Positions 8,213 to 17,300 of a DNA stretch of 26,804 nt are shown in pieces. The translations under genes were made by a program, and so were the position numbers. Source of the stretch: an uncultured Paracoccaceae bacterium (GTDB lineage Bacteria > Pseudomonadota > Alphaproteobacteria > Rhodobacterales > Rhodobacteraceae); NCBI GenBank assembly GCA_937952085.1, contig CALFYQ010000459.1, positions 1 to 26,804 on the forward strand, written 5' to 3'. The stretch's first letter is position 1. The number at the start of each line of letters is the position of its first letter. The notes under the pieces are model-generated. The model was given only the letters and a program-made list of their open reading frames with translations. It was not told where the DNA came from and did not search any database.

Positions 8213-8410
8213 TTACGGCGTCGTCGGCGTCGTCGGCGCCGGGGTCGCCGGCGTGAGCGAGCTCGAGATCGTGGTGAACTGGCTGTCGAGGCTGGTGCCC
8301 GTCAGCGTCGCCCCGGTGATGATCACGACGGCGATCAGCCCGGCGATCAGGCCATACTCGATCGCGGTCGCGCCGCTCTCGTCGCCACGGAAGGATTTGA
8401 GGATCTTCAT
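8213..8410 (-). CDS. flp: Flp major pilin (type IVc)
   Basis: The protein has 65 residues. The Flp signature is clear: a short basic leader (MKILKSFRGDESG), cleavage after a Gly before ATAIEYGLIAGLIAVVIITG, Glu at mature position 5 (GATAIEY) and the adjacent Tyr. After the hydrophobic helix there are about 30 residues, ending in a Pro/Thr tail (TPATPAPTTPTTP) that would lie on the pilus surface. Once cleaved by CpaA it polymerises into the Tad pilus. It is the first gene of the operon. Its leader contains a three-residue mini-ORF; a weaker AGGGG lies 7 bases before this ATG. Confidence 0.96.
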   Translation of the reverse strand: MKILKSFRGDESGATAIEYGLIAGLIAVVIITGATLTGTSLDSQFTTISSSLTPATPAPTTPTTP

Positions 8411-8419
8411 TGCACACCC

Positions 8420-8431
8420 CTACACACACAT
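8420..8431 (-). promoter_or_regulatory. Leader mini-ORF (Met-Cys-Val-stop) before flp
   Basis: On the minus strand a perfect AGGAGG (8440-8445) stands 8 bases before ATG TGT GTG TAG. The stop is 9 bases before the flp ATG and overlaps the AGGGG that would serve flp. The strongest ribosome-binding site in this leader therefore serves a three-residue peptide, which suggests re-initiation or a translational control step for the pilin. No product is proposed. Confidence 0.4.
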
Positions 8432-8439
8432 ACCCGCGA

Positions 8440-8580
8440 CCTCCTAGGGCCACGTCTGAGAGATTGCAGAAACACACACTCGCCAGCAACACTTATGAAT
8501 TGAGGAGTTTACCCCATATGTAGAGGTATATTGCTCAATCTTGGCGCCGAAGGCGGAAACTTCATTTAACCATCATTGAG
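8440..8580 (-). promoter_or_regulatory. AT-rich upstream region of flp, probable promoter area
   Basis: This stretch is distinctly AT-rich compared with the rest of the window, with blocks such as TTAAATGAAG and CAATATACC on the minus strand, and it ends at the AGGAGG of the flp leader. This is where a promoter for the Tad operon would be expected. No convincing -35/-10 pair with normal spacing could be picked out, so exact elements are not named. Confidence 0.3.
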
Positions 8581-9160
8581 AAATGAGGCTGAAGAAGAAC
8601 GCGCCGGCCGCTTCGGAGGAGAGGCGCATCTATCTGTTCCAGGCGGCGCAAAGCCGAAGGCTCGGCGCAGTGGCGAGGCGACGGCGCGCATTCGCCTCCG
8701 CGTCCCCGTTGCGGCGCGTCGGACGCCCTCTCGATGTCGAAAGACGCGCCCGTGGAGCGCGGGGCGCTCGACGAGTTTCCGGCGATCCCGACCATCGGCG
8801 TCACGCCAGTCCAACTCCAACGCGGCTGGAACGGCCCCTCTGTCGCTCGCGCTTCGCCCGCCCGAGCGAGTTTCCGCCATTCGCCATCGGCGCCGAGGCC
8901 GCCTCGCTGACCTGGTCCTCAACCCGTGGTCGCCTCTTCAGCGGGCGCGTGGTCGCGGCGACCGTCATGAGAGAAGGGGTCGGACCGACGCCTCCCGGCC
9001 GGTAGCGAGCCGAAACCGCGCTCTCGAAGGCGGGGATCCGCCGCGCCGGAGGCGGCCGCGCCAGACGGAGCCTGCCGCAATGGCCAAGCTTGTAAGAGAT
9101 TCTTCAAAGTAGCGGCGGCATAACGCCTCCATCTAGCGGTGGGTCTAACTGATTGCCCTG
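8581..9160. other. Intergenic region between the divergent Tad and secretion operons, no supported gene
   Basis: Several short open frames exist on both strands. Their translations are Arg/Ala/Pro-rich, with no recognisable domain, no good ribosome-binding site and no agreement on a frame. In a high-GC genome such frames are expected by chance. The last 80 bases (9080-9160) are richer in A/T and may contain the promoter of the secretion operon, but no clear elements were found. A decayed gene cannot be excluded. Confidence 0.5.
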
Positions 9161-10843
9161 ATGGAGCAGAGCGTCCTCGAGTCCGAGTCGTCGCAATGGC
9201 TGAGCGCGCCGTTGCGCGCCCTGCTGCGCCTCGGAGTCCGGGGCGCGGCCGCGCAACTCATCCTGGCGACGCTCCTCATCACGCTTCTGGCGCTGGCGCT
9301 GCCGATCATGCTCCTCCACATCTACGATCGGATCCTGCCGAACGCCGCTTTCGGCACGCTCGGCGCGCTCGCCGCGGGGGTTGCGGTGGCGCTCGCGCTT
9401 GAAACGGCGATCCGCTGCGTCCGCGGCGCCGTCCTCGCGCGCATCGCCGCCCGGCTCGAATTCGAGTTGCAGCGCGCCGCGGCGAACCGCGTGCTGCAGG
9501 CCCCGACCCGGGTCGTCAAGGCGCGCGGCGACGGCTGGTACGCCGAGCGGATGCACGCCATTGTCGGGCTTCGCGAGGCTTGGTCGGGCCCGGCGCTCCA
9601 GGCGCTTCTCGATCTGCCCTTCGCCGCGGTCTACCTCGCCCTCATCTGGGCGGTCGGCGGGCCGCTCGCGGCAGCGCCGGCGGCGCTTCTCCTCCTGCTG
9701 CTGGCGACCGCGTGGGTGTCCGGCCGGCGGGTCCGGCGGCTCGCGACTTCGGTCGCCGAGCTCGAGGAGCGGCGCCTCAACTTCCTCTTCGACATCCTCC
9801 GCGGATTCGAGACGCTGAAGGCGCTCGGCGCTGAGGAGCTGATGGAGCGGCGGAACGAGCGCCTGCAATCGGACGGCGCGCGTCGTCGGCGAGAGCTGAC
9901 CGAGGCGACCGGCGCGGCGGCGGATCTCGGGCTCATCCTCTCGCAGGCGGCGACGATCGCGGTCGCGAGCTGGGGCGCGCTGATGACGATCGAGGGCCAG
10001 CTGACGGTCGGCTCGCTCGGCGCCTGCGTGATGCTCGCGGGGCGCTGCCTGCAGCCTGTCGTCGGGGGCGCGACGCTATGGTCCCGCCTTCAGGCCGTCG
10101 CGGACCGGGCGCGGCGCGTCGCCGAACTCGAAGAGCTGACGCCCGAGCGGCGGCCCGACCTGCCCGCGCTCCGCCCGGGCCCGGGGCGGGTCGCGATCGA
10201 ACGGCTCCGCTTCGGCCGCATGGTCGACGGCAGGCCGCTCTTCGACGGGCTTTCTTTGTCGGTCGCGCCCGGAGAGCTCGTCGGCGTCATGGGGCCGAAC
10301 GGCTCTGGCCGGTCGGTGTTGCTGCAGCTCGTCGCGGGAGAGCTCCATCCCGATGACGGCCGCGTGCTGATCGACGGACAGGACCTCGCCGCCGTCGACG
10401 TCTCGGCGGCGCGGCGCTCGGTCGTGCTGGTGCCGCAGGACCCGGCGGTGCTCCGCGGCACGCTTCTCGAGAACCTGACGCTCTTCGACCCCGACCGGAC
10501 CGAGGCGGCGCTGGAGGCGGCGGTCGAGGTCGGCCTCGACGAGCTCGCGAGCAGCTTGCCGAATGGCTGGAACACCCAGGTCGCGTCGAGCGGCGCGCTG
10601 GTCGCGCGCGGCTCGGTCCAGCGGCTCGCGCTGGCGCGCGCGCTCGCGATGCGACCGACCGTCCTTCTCCTCGACGACGTCACCGCCCAGCTCGACGCGG
10701 ACGGCGACGCGCGGCTTTGCGCGCTTCTCGACCGGCTCCGCGGCCGGACGACGGTGCTGATGACCAGCCATCGCCGCGGCGTGCTTGCGCACATGGACCG
10801 GGTGCTGACCCTTCGGAACGGTCGCCTGGAGCGACCGGCGTGA
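9161..10843 (+). CDS. Type I secretion ABC transporter, half-transporter 1 with degenerate ATPase domain
   Basis: The protein has 560 residues. An ABC exporter membrane domain (about 25-310) starts with the T1SS-typical LALPIMLLHIYDRILPN at 45-61. The nucleotide-binding domain follows (about 340-560). Its motifs are altered: Walker A is GPNGSGRS at 378-385 with Arg384 in place of Lys; the LSGGQ signature is VARGS (481-485); Walker B is VLLLDDV with Asp506 where the catalytic Glu is expected. The Q-loop (VPQDP) and H-loop His537 remain. It would sit in the inner membrane. The family exports large repeat proteins directly to the outside with an HlyD adaptor. The next gene encodes a second ABC protein with intact Walker motifs, so a heterodimer with one weak ATP site is likely. 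The start has no strong ribosome-binding site. Confidence 0.9.
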   Translation: MEQSVLESESSQWLSAPLRALLRLGVRGAAAQLILATLLITLLALALPIMLLHIYDRILPNAAFGTLGALAAGVAVALALETAIRCVRGAVLARIAARLEFELQRAAANRVLQAPTRVVKARGDGWYAERMHAIVGLREAWSGPALQALLDLPFAAVYLALIWAVGGPLAAAPAALLLLLLATAWVSGRRVRRLATSVAELEERRLNFLFDILRGFETLKALGAEELMERRNERLQSDGARRRRELTEATGAAADLGLILSQAATIAVASWGALMTIEGQLTVGSLGACVMLAGRCLQPVVGGATLWSRLQAVADRARRVAELEELTPERRPDLPALRPGPGRVAIERLRFGRMVDGRPLFDGLSLSVAPGELVGVMGPNGSGRSVLLQLVAGELHPDDGRVLIDGQDLAAVDVSAARRSVVLVPQDPAVLRGTLLENLTLFDPDRTEAALEAAVEVGLDELASSLPNGWNTQVASSGALVARGSVQRLALARALAMRPTVLLLDDVTAQLDADGDARLCALLDRLRGRTTVLMTSHRRGVLAHMDRVLTLRNGRLERPA

Positions 10844-12972
10844 GCGCGGCGTCCATCGCCAGCGCCCCCGCGCCGGGCGGGGTCGGCCCGGCGGCGCCTG
10901 GCGGCGATCTCGCGCGCTGCCTCGATGTCGTTCTCGGCCTGTGCGGCTGGAACGGGGCGCGCCGCGACCTGATCCGGAGCCTGCCGCACGAGGAGAAGCG
11001 CCTCGACCTCGCAGGCATCCGGAACGCGCTGGCGATCCTCGGCTATCCGACCCAAGAGGCTCGTCGCCGCGGCGGGCGGGTGGATCGCCGCCGCCTCCCG
11101 GCGCTTCTCATGCCGCGACGCGGCGGCGCCTCCGTTCTCTATCTCGGCGAGGGGGGCGCGCTTCTCCGGTATGACGGCGCCGACGGCAAGGTGCGCGTCG
11201 TCCGCGATGGGCGGGTCGAAGGCCGTGTTTACGTCCTCGTCGCGCCAGAGGCGCCGCGGCGCGGCGAAAGCTGGATGGCGGGCGTCCTCCGGCGCTTCGT
11301 TCCCGAAATACCGCCCCTCATCGCGGCGTCCGCGTTGATCGCGCTCCTCGGGCTCGCGGGGCCGCTGTTCGTCATGAGCGTATTCAATCTGGTCGCCGGG
11401 GCGCGCGACGCGGCCGTTCTGCCGGCCCTGGCCCTTGGGGCGGCCCTCGCCCTCGCGGCGGAGACCTGGCTGCGCGGGCTCCGGCGGCGCATTCTCGCCC
11501 ATGTCGGGGAACGGCTCGACTGGCTCGTGACGACCAGCGTCTTCTCCCAGTTGATGACGCTGCCGACCGCATTGGTCGAGGGCGCCGGCCGCGCCGCGCA
11601 GGTGTCGCGCATCCGTGACTTCACCGGTATCAAGGAGTTCATCACCGGCCCGTTCGCGGTCGCCGCGCTCGATCTGCCGGCGACGCTCCTCTCGCTCGCG
11701 CTCCTCGTCATCCTCGGCGGCTGGATTGCGCTGGCGCCCGTCGCCGCGGGGATCAGCCTCGGCATCCTCTATCTCGCGACGCGGGGGCCGATCCAGCGCT
11801 CGGTCGCCGCCGCGGCCGCGGCGGGCCAGGCGCGCGACGCGCTCGCGCTCGAGGCGATCGAGGCGCAGAGGACGCTGAAGCTCGGCGGCGCCGTCGACCG
11901 CTACGCCGCGCGCTGCGCCGAGGCGGCGGCGGAGGCGGCGGTCGCGTCGGCGCGCGCCAGCGTCCTCAGCGGGACGGTCATGCTGGTCGCCCAGGCGCTC
12001 ATGACGCTCGCCGCGCTCACCGCGGCGACCGCCGGCGTCCTCGGCGTGCTGACCGGGCGCATGGACGCGGGCTCGCTGATCGCCGGCATGATGCTGGTCT
12101 GGCGCGTGCTCGGGCCGCTCCAGTCGGGCTTCATGATGCTGTCGCGCTGGCGCCAGACCGGCGCGTCGATCCGGCAGGTCGACGCCATGATGTCGCTCGA
12201 GACGGAGCGGCCGCCGCTCGGAACGGTGCGGCTTGCGCCGCCGGCGGGCGGGGCGCTCGAATTCCACAAGGTGATGCTGCGGTTTCCGGCGCGCGCCGAG
12301 CCGCTTTACGCCGGCGTCAGCTTCTCGGTCGCGCCCGGCGAACTCGTCGCCGTCACCGGCGCCCATGGGTCCGGCAAGTCGACGCTCCTGAGGCTCGCCT
12401 CGGGCCTCATCGCGCCTCAGGCCGGGTCGGTGCGGCTCGACGGGCTCGACGCCCGCGCCTATGACGCGGGCACGCTGCGGCGCGCGATGGCCTGGGTGCC
12501 GCAAAGCCCGAACCTGATTTACGGCACGGTTGCGCAGAATCTCCGCCTCGCGCGGCCGGACGCCGACGACGCCGCGCTCCGGGCGGCGCTCGACGCCGCT
12601 CTGGCGCTCGACGCGGTCGAGGCGATGCCGGAGGGAATCAACACCCGAATTTCCGACAACGGCGCCGGCGAACTGCCGCGAAGCCTGCTCGTCCGCCTTA
12701 CGCTGGCGCGCGCGCTCATCGCCGAGGCGCCGTTCCTTCTAATGGACGAAGCGGTGGCGGGGCTCGACGACGACGTCGCCGAAGCGTTTGTCGAGGTCAC
12801 CACGAAGCTACGCGGCCGCCGGACCATCCTGATGGTCAGCCATCGCCCGAGCCACATCCGGCTGGCGGACCGGGTCCTGTCGATCGAGGACGGCCAGGTC
12901 GTGCCGCGCGCGCCGGCGCCGGCCGGTCGCGCGCCCCAACGCATGTCGGTTTTCCGAGAGGCCGCGTCATGA
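10840..12972 (+). CDS. Type I secretion ABC transporter, half-transporter 2 with N-terminal peptidase-like domain
   Basis: The protein has 710 residues from the GTG at 10840, which overlaps the previous stop as GTGA and has GGAG 8 bases upstream. The frame stays open further upstream but only within the first ABC gene. Residues about 20-140 look like the C39-like domain of HlyB/LapB-type exporters and probably bind substrate without cleaving it. The membrane domain follows (about 150-430), then the ATPase domain. Walker A is intact, GAHGSGKST (507-515), and Walker B is FLLMDEA with Glu637. The H-loop His668 is present. The signature is abnormal, LPRSL (612-616) instead of LSGGQ. Pairing with the first ABC protein would give one site with good Walker motifs and one site degenerate on both faces. 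Confidence 0.9.
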   Translation: MSAASIASAPAPGGVGPAAPGGDLARCLDVVLGLCGWNGARRDLIRSLPHEEKRLDLAGIRNALAILGYPTQEARRRGGRVDRRRLPALLMPRRGGASVLYLGEGGALLRYDGADGKVRVVRDGRVEGRVYVLVAPEAPRRGESWMAGVLRRFVPEIPPLIAASALIALLGLAGPLFVMSVFNLVAGARDAAVLPALALGAALALAAETWLRGLRRRILAHVGERLDWLVTTSVFSQLMTLPTALVEGAGRAAQVSRIRDFTGIKEFITGPFAVAALDLPATLLSLALLVILGGWIALAPVAAGISLGILYLATRGPIQRSVAAAAAAGQARDALALEAIEAQRTLKLGGAVDRYAARCAEAAAEAAVASARASVLSGTVMLVAQALMTLAALTAATAGVLGVLTGRMDAGSLIAGMMLVWRVLGPLQSGFMMLSRWRQTGASIRQVDAMMSLETERPPLGTVRLAPPAGGALEFHKVMLRFPARAEPLYAGVSFSVAPGELVAVTGAHGSGKSTLLRLASGLIAPQAGSVRLDGLDARAYDAGTLRRAMAWVPQSPNLIYGTVAQNLRLARPDADDAALRAALDAALALDAVEAMPEGINTRISDNGAGELPRSLLVRLTLARALIAEAPFLLMDEAVAGLDDDVAEAFVEVTTKLRGRRTILMVSHRPSHIRLADRVLSIEDGQVVPRAPAPAGRAPQRMSVFREAAS

Positions 12973-14336
12973 GCAAGCGCCCAAGACCGCCTGCGGCGCC
13001 CGAGCGCGCGCCCGGCCCGAGCCGCCACATGCTGGCGCTCGAAGAGATCCGTCTGCGCGGCCCGCAGCGCGCCCTCGTGTTCGGCGCCGCGCTGCTGTTC
13101 GGCCTCGGCGCCCTCTGGGCGACGTTCGCGCGGCTCCCCGAGGTCGCCGCCGCGACCGGGCAGGTCGTCACCGAGTCGCCCGCCGCGACGGTCCAGCACC
13201 TCGAGGGCGGCATCGTCGCCGAGATCTTTGTCAGGGAGGGGGAGCGCGTCGAAGCCAGCGGCGCGATCCTCCGCATGGACGGCGCCGCGGCGGAGTCGGA
13301 ACACCGTCAGCATGGCGCCCGCCTCGCCGATCTTCGCCGGCGTGAGGCGCGGCTCGCCGCCTTCGTCGAGCAGGTCGAGACGACGCGGGCGGGCGCGGCC
13401 GAAAGCTGGGGCGACGCCGTGGCCGGCATCGCCGCGCTCTCGGCGCGGGAGGGGGCGGGCGCGGCCTCGCTGGCGGCGCGTCTCGCCGGGCTCGCGAGCC
13501 GGCTCGCCGTCGTCTCCGGGGAGCTCGCGCAGAGCCGCGCCGAGGCGGCCGCGCTCGATTCGCAGATCGCCGCGACGCGGGTCGAGACGGAGCTCATGCG
13601 CGCCGAGCGGGCGACCCGCGAGGATCTGGAGGTCCGCGGACTCGCGACCCGGGTCTCGCTCCTTGAGGCGCGCCGGCTCGAGCTCGCCTCGGAGGGGGAG
13701 GCGCTGCGCCTCGTCGGCGCCCGCGCGGTCGCCGCCGGCGCCATCGCCGAACGGGAGGCGCGGCTCGCCGACATCCGCGCCGCCGCCGTCGAGGAGGCGC
13801 AGCGCGAGGCCGCCGCCGTCGAGGCTGAACGCGCGGAGCTTGAAGCGGCGATGTCGCGGCTCGACGACCGGCTCCGCCGCGTCGTGGTGCGCGCGCCGGA
13901 GGCGGGCGTCGTGCGCGGCCTCGCGGCGCTCCGCCCCGGCGCCGTGATCGAGCCAGGCGCGCTCATCGCCGAGATCATGCCCGAGAACGGGCGCCTCGTC
14001 GTCGACGTTCAGGTCTCGCCGCGCGACATCGGTTTCGTGAAGGCCGGGCAGCCTGCAGACATCAAGCTCGAAGCGTTCGATCACGCCCGCTACGGGGTCT
14101 TGCCGGGCGTTGTCGAGCGGATCTCCGCCGGCGCCTTCCGCGACGAACAGGGGCGCCTCTACCACCGCGTGCGGGTCGGCTTCGGGCCTCGGCCGACCGA
14201 GGGGCGCGCCGCGACGGTGGCGCCGGCCGCCGGCATGGCCGCCCAGGCGGCCATCATCACCGGCCACAAGACCGTGCTGCAATACCTGTTGAAGCCGCTG
14301 TTCGCGTATGGGGGGGAGGCGTTGCATGAGCGCTGA
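12969..14336 (+). CDS. HlyD-family periplasmic adaptor (membrane fusion protein)
   Basis: The protein has 455 residues. It has a short cytoplasmic N-terminus, one membrane helix (about 34-53), a half-lipoyl motif VQHLEGGIVAEIFVREGERV (75-94) and a long Ala/Glu/Arg-rich coiled-coil hairpin (about 105-310). The second lipoyl half is VVRAPEAGVVRGL, and the beta-barrel part has the family-typical VSPRDIGFVKAGQPADIKL. The C-terminus ends with a second lipoyl-like and beta region. In type I secretion it links the inner-membrane ABC transporter to a TolC-type channel, which is not encoded here. The ATG overlaps the previous stop as ATGA, and its own 3' end overlaps the adhesin start by 11 bases. Confidence 0.95.
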   Translation: MSKRPRPPAAPERAPGPSRHMLALEEIRLRGPQRALVFGAALLFGLGALWATFARLPEVAAATGQVVTESPAATVQHLEGGIVAEIFVREGERVEASGAILRMDGAAAESEHRQHGARLADLRRREARLAAFVEQVETTRAGAAESWGDAVAGIAALSAREGAGAASLAARLAGLASRLAVVSGELAQSRAEAAALDSQIAATRVETELMRAERATREDLEVRGLATRVSLLEARRLELASEGEALRLVGARAVAAGAIAEREARLADIRAAAVEEAQREAAAVEAERAELEAAMSRLDDRLRRVVVRAPEAGVVRGLAALRPGAVIEPGALIAEIMPENGRLVVDVQVSPRDIGFVKAGQPADIKLEAFDHARYGVLPGVVERISAGAFRDEQGRLYHRVRVGFGPRPTEGRAATVAPAAGMAAQAAIITGHKTVLQYLLKPLFAYGGEALHER

Positions 14337-17300
14337 CGGGAACGGGAGCGCGCCCCCCGAAGGCGGCGCGTCGGCGCTCGAAGAGCTTCTTGACGGCATT
14401 CGCCGCCTGAGAGCGCGGGTGCGTCAGGGCGCGGACGGGCTCGCCCCCTCCGCCGGGCCGAGCATCGGCGGCGTGATCGCCGGCGCCTCGACCGCCTCGG
14501 TGGCGGAAGACGCCGGCGCGCCCGGGGGCGGGCCGCCCGCCGGCCCAGGCGCGGCGCCGCGCGACGCAGGCCGCCCCGGCCCCGATGCGCCGGAAGCGCG
14601 AAACGAGGCTGTGGAGCCGCCGCCGCCCGCCGTCCCGGAGGGCGCGGAACGACTGGCTCGCGCGCCGGAGGCGCCGTCGACGGCGACCGAGGCGATGGCG
14701 GCCGCGGAGGCGCCCGCCGGACCGCCGCCCTACGCGGCCTTTGCCCCCCCGGCCGCCCCGGCGCCCGACACGACAGGGGTCGCGGCGGCGGAGCCGGAGG
14801 GCGCGACCCCCGAGGTCGCCCCCCCCGCGCCCGAGGCGCCGGAGGGCGAACCGCCCGCCGTCGATAACCTGCCGGCCTCGATCGAAGCCGGGCCCCGCGC
14901 CGGCGCAGAGGACGAGCCGCTGCCGCTCGACCTCGGTCTCGACACGCTCCCCGACGACGCGCTGATCTTCATCTCGGGCCTGCCCGAGGGCGCGAACCTC
15001 ACGGCCGGGACGCGCGGCGAAGACGGCGTCTGGCGGTTGACCCTCGACGAAGCGCGCGATGCGGCGCTGATCCCGCCAGCGGACTGGAGCGGCGCCCTCT
15101 CCCTCGACGTGACCGCGCGATGGACTGGCGCCTTCGGCGTTCCGATGGAGCGGACGTCGATCCTCGACATCCATGTCGAGGCGGTGGCCGACGCGCCGCT
15201 CGTCGCCGGCGCCGACCTGACGGGCCTCGAAGACCAGGCGATCGCGCTCGACCTCTCCGCGGCGCTTTCCGATCTCGACGGCTCGGAGACGCTTGAAGTC
15301 GCGATCGCGGGAGTTCCGGACGGCGCGACGTTGAGTGCGGGAACGCGCGGCGCGGACGGTCTCTGGCGCGTCGCGCCGGGCGATCTCGCCGGCTTGACGC
15401 TGACGCCGCCCGCAGACTTCTCCGGCCGGATCGATCTGGCGCTCCGCGCGACTTCGACGGAGCGCGCGAACGGCGACGCCGCCGTTTCGGAGGCGCGCTT
15501 CACGGTCGACGTCGCAGGGGTCGCCGACGCGCCCGAGATCGCGGCGGCGGACGCGGCGGGCCTCGAGGACCGGGAGATCGCCCTCGCCCTTTCGGCCGCG
15601 CTGACCGATCTGGACGGATCGGAAACGCTCGACGTCATCATCGACGGCGTTCCGATGGGCGCGCGCCTCAGCGCCGGCGCCCTCGGCGCGGACGGTCTCT
15701 GGCGCGTCGCGCCCGGCGATCTGACCGGGCTCACCATGACGCCGCCGGCGAACTTCTCCGGCCGGATCGATCTCACCCTTCGCGCCACCTCGAGCGAGGG
15801 CGGGAACGCGGCTGCCGCCGTCTCGGAAACCGCCTTTTCGGTCGTCGTCGCCCCGGATGCGGACGCGCCGGCGCTCTCCGCCGAGCGCGTTGCCGGACTC
15901 GAAGATCAGGTCATCGCGCTCGACCTGTCCGCCGCGCTCACCGATCTCGACGGCTCCGAGACGGTCGAAGTCGTGATCGCCGGCGTGCCGACGGGCGCGT
16001 CCCTGAGCGCCGGAACGCCGGGGCTGGCCGGTCTCTGGCGCGTCGCGCCCGGCGATCTCGCCGGGTTGGCCCTGGCGCCGCCCGCGGACTTCTCCGGGCG
16101 GATCGATCTCACCCTCCGGGCGACTTCGACGGAAGGCGCGAACGGCGCCGCCGCCGTATCGGAGACGACCTTCTCCATCGACGTCGCGCCCGCGGCCGAC
16201 GCGCCCTTCGTCGCGGCGGCGAACGCGGCCGGGCGGGAGGACCAGCCGGTCGCGCTCGCCCTCACCGCCGCGCTGACGGATCTAGACGGCTCCGAGACGC
16301 TCGAAGTCTTCATCCTCGGCGTGCCGGCGGGCGGCGCGCTCAACCACGGCGGCGAGGTCTCGCCCGGGGTCTGGAGCGTCGCGCCAGGCGATGTCGCGAG
16401 CCTCACCTTCACGCCGCCCGCCAATTTCTCCGGCCGGATCGACCTCACGCTCCGCGCCGTCTCGACCGAGGCCGCGAACGGAGACAGCGCCGCCTCCGAG
16501 GTTCCGTTCTCCGTCGAAGTCGCGGCGGTCGCGGATGCGCCGGTCGTTGCGGCGGCGGATGTCTCGGGCCTCGAGGATCAGGCCATCGCGCTCGACCTCT
16601 CGGCGGCGCTTGCCGATCTCGACGGGTCGGAGACGCTCTCCGTCCTCATCGCCGGCGTGCCGGACGGCGCGAGCCTCAGCGCCGGCAGCCGCGATGCGGA
16701 CGGGTTCTGGCGGCTCGCGCCGGGTGATCTCGTCGGCCTGACGCTGACGCCGCCGGCCGATTTCTCCGGCCGGATCGAACTGACCCTGCGGGCGACCTCG
16801 ACCGAGGGCGCGAATGGAGACGCGGCGGTCTCCGAGGCGCCCTTCGCCATCGACGTCGCCGGCGTCGCGGACGCGCCGGCGGTTGCGGCGGCCGATGTCT
16901 CGGGGTTGGAGGACGAGGCCATCGCGCTCGACCTCTCGGCCGCGCTCACCGATCTCGACGGCTCGGAAACGCTCGATGTGGCGATCCTCGGCGTTCCGCT
17001 GGGGGCCACCCTCAGCGCCGGGTCCCTCGGCGCGGACGGCCTCTGGCATGTCGCCGCGAGCGAACTTACCGGCCTTACGCTGACGCCCCCGACCGACTTC
17101 TCCGGCCGGATCGACCTCATCCTTCGCGCCACCGCGACCGAGAGCGACAACGGCGACGCCGCCGTCACCGACATGGCCTTCTCCGTCGACGTGGCGGCCG
17201 TCGCGGACGCGCCCGCCGTCGCCGCCTCGGACGCGGCGGGCTTCGAGGATCAGGTGATCGCGCTCGACCTTTCGGCGGCGCTGACCGATCTCGACGGATC

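Noticed and set aside
8411..8431. CA/GT dinucleotide tract as a phase-variation switch for flp
   Set aside because: The run is only about four to five units and lies outside the coding frame, too short to support slippage control.
6782..8503. Plus-strand open frame of 573 codons
   Set aside because: It is antisense to cpaF and flp, whose motifs are unmistakable.
8583..9005. Possible small gene in the divergent intergenic region
   Set aside because: The translation is low-complexity and Arg-rich, with no ribosome-binding site and no recognisable family; competing frames overlap it.
10090..12504. Minus-strand open frame of 804 codons across the two ABC genes
   Set aside because: The translation is Arg/Ala/Glu-rich with no domain, while the plus strand encodes clear ABC transporters.
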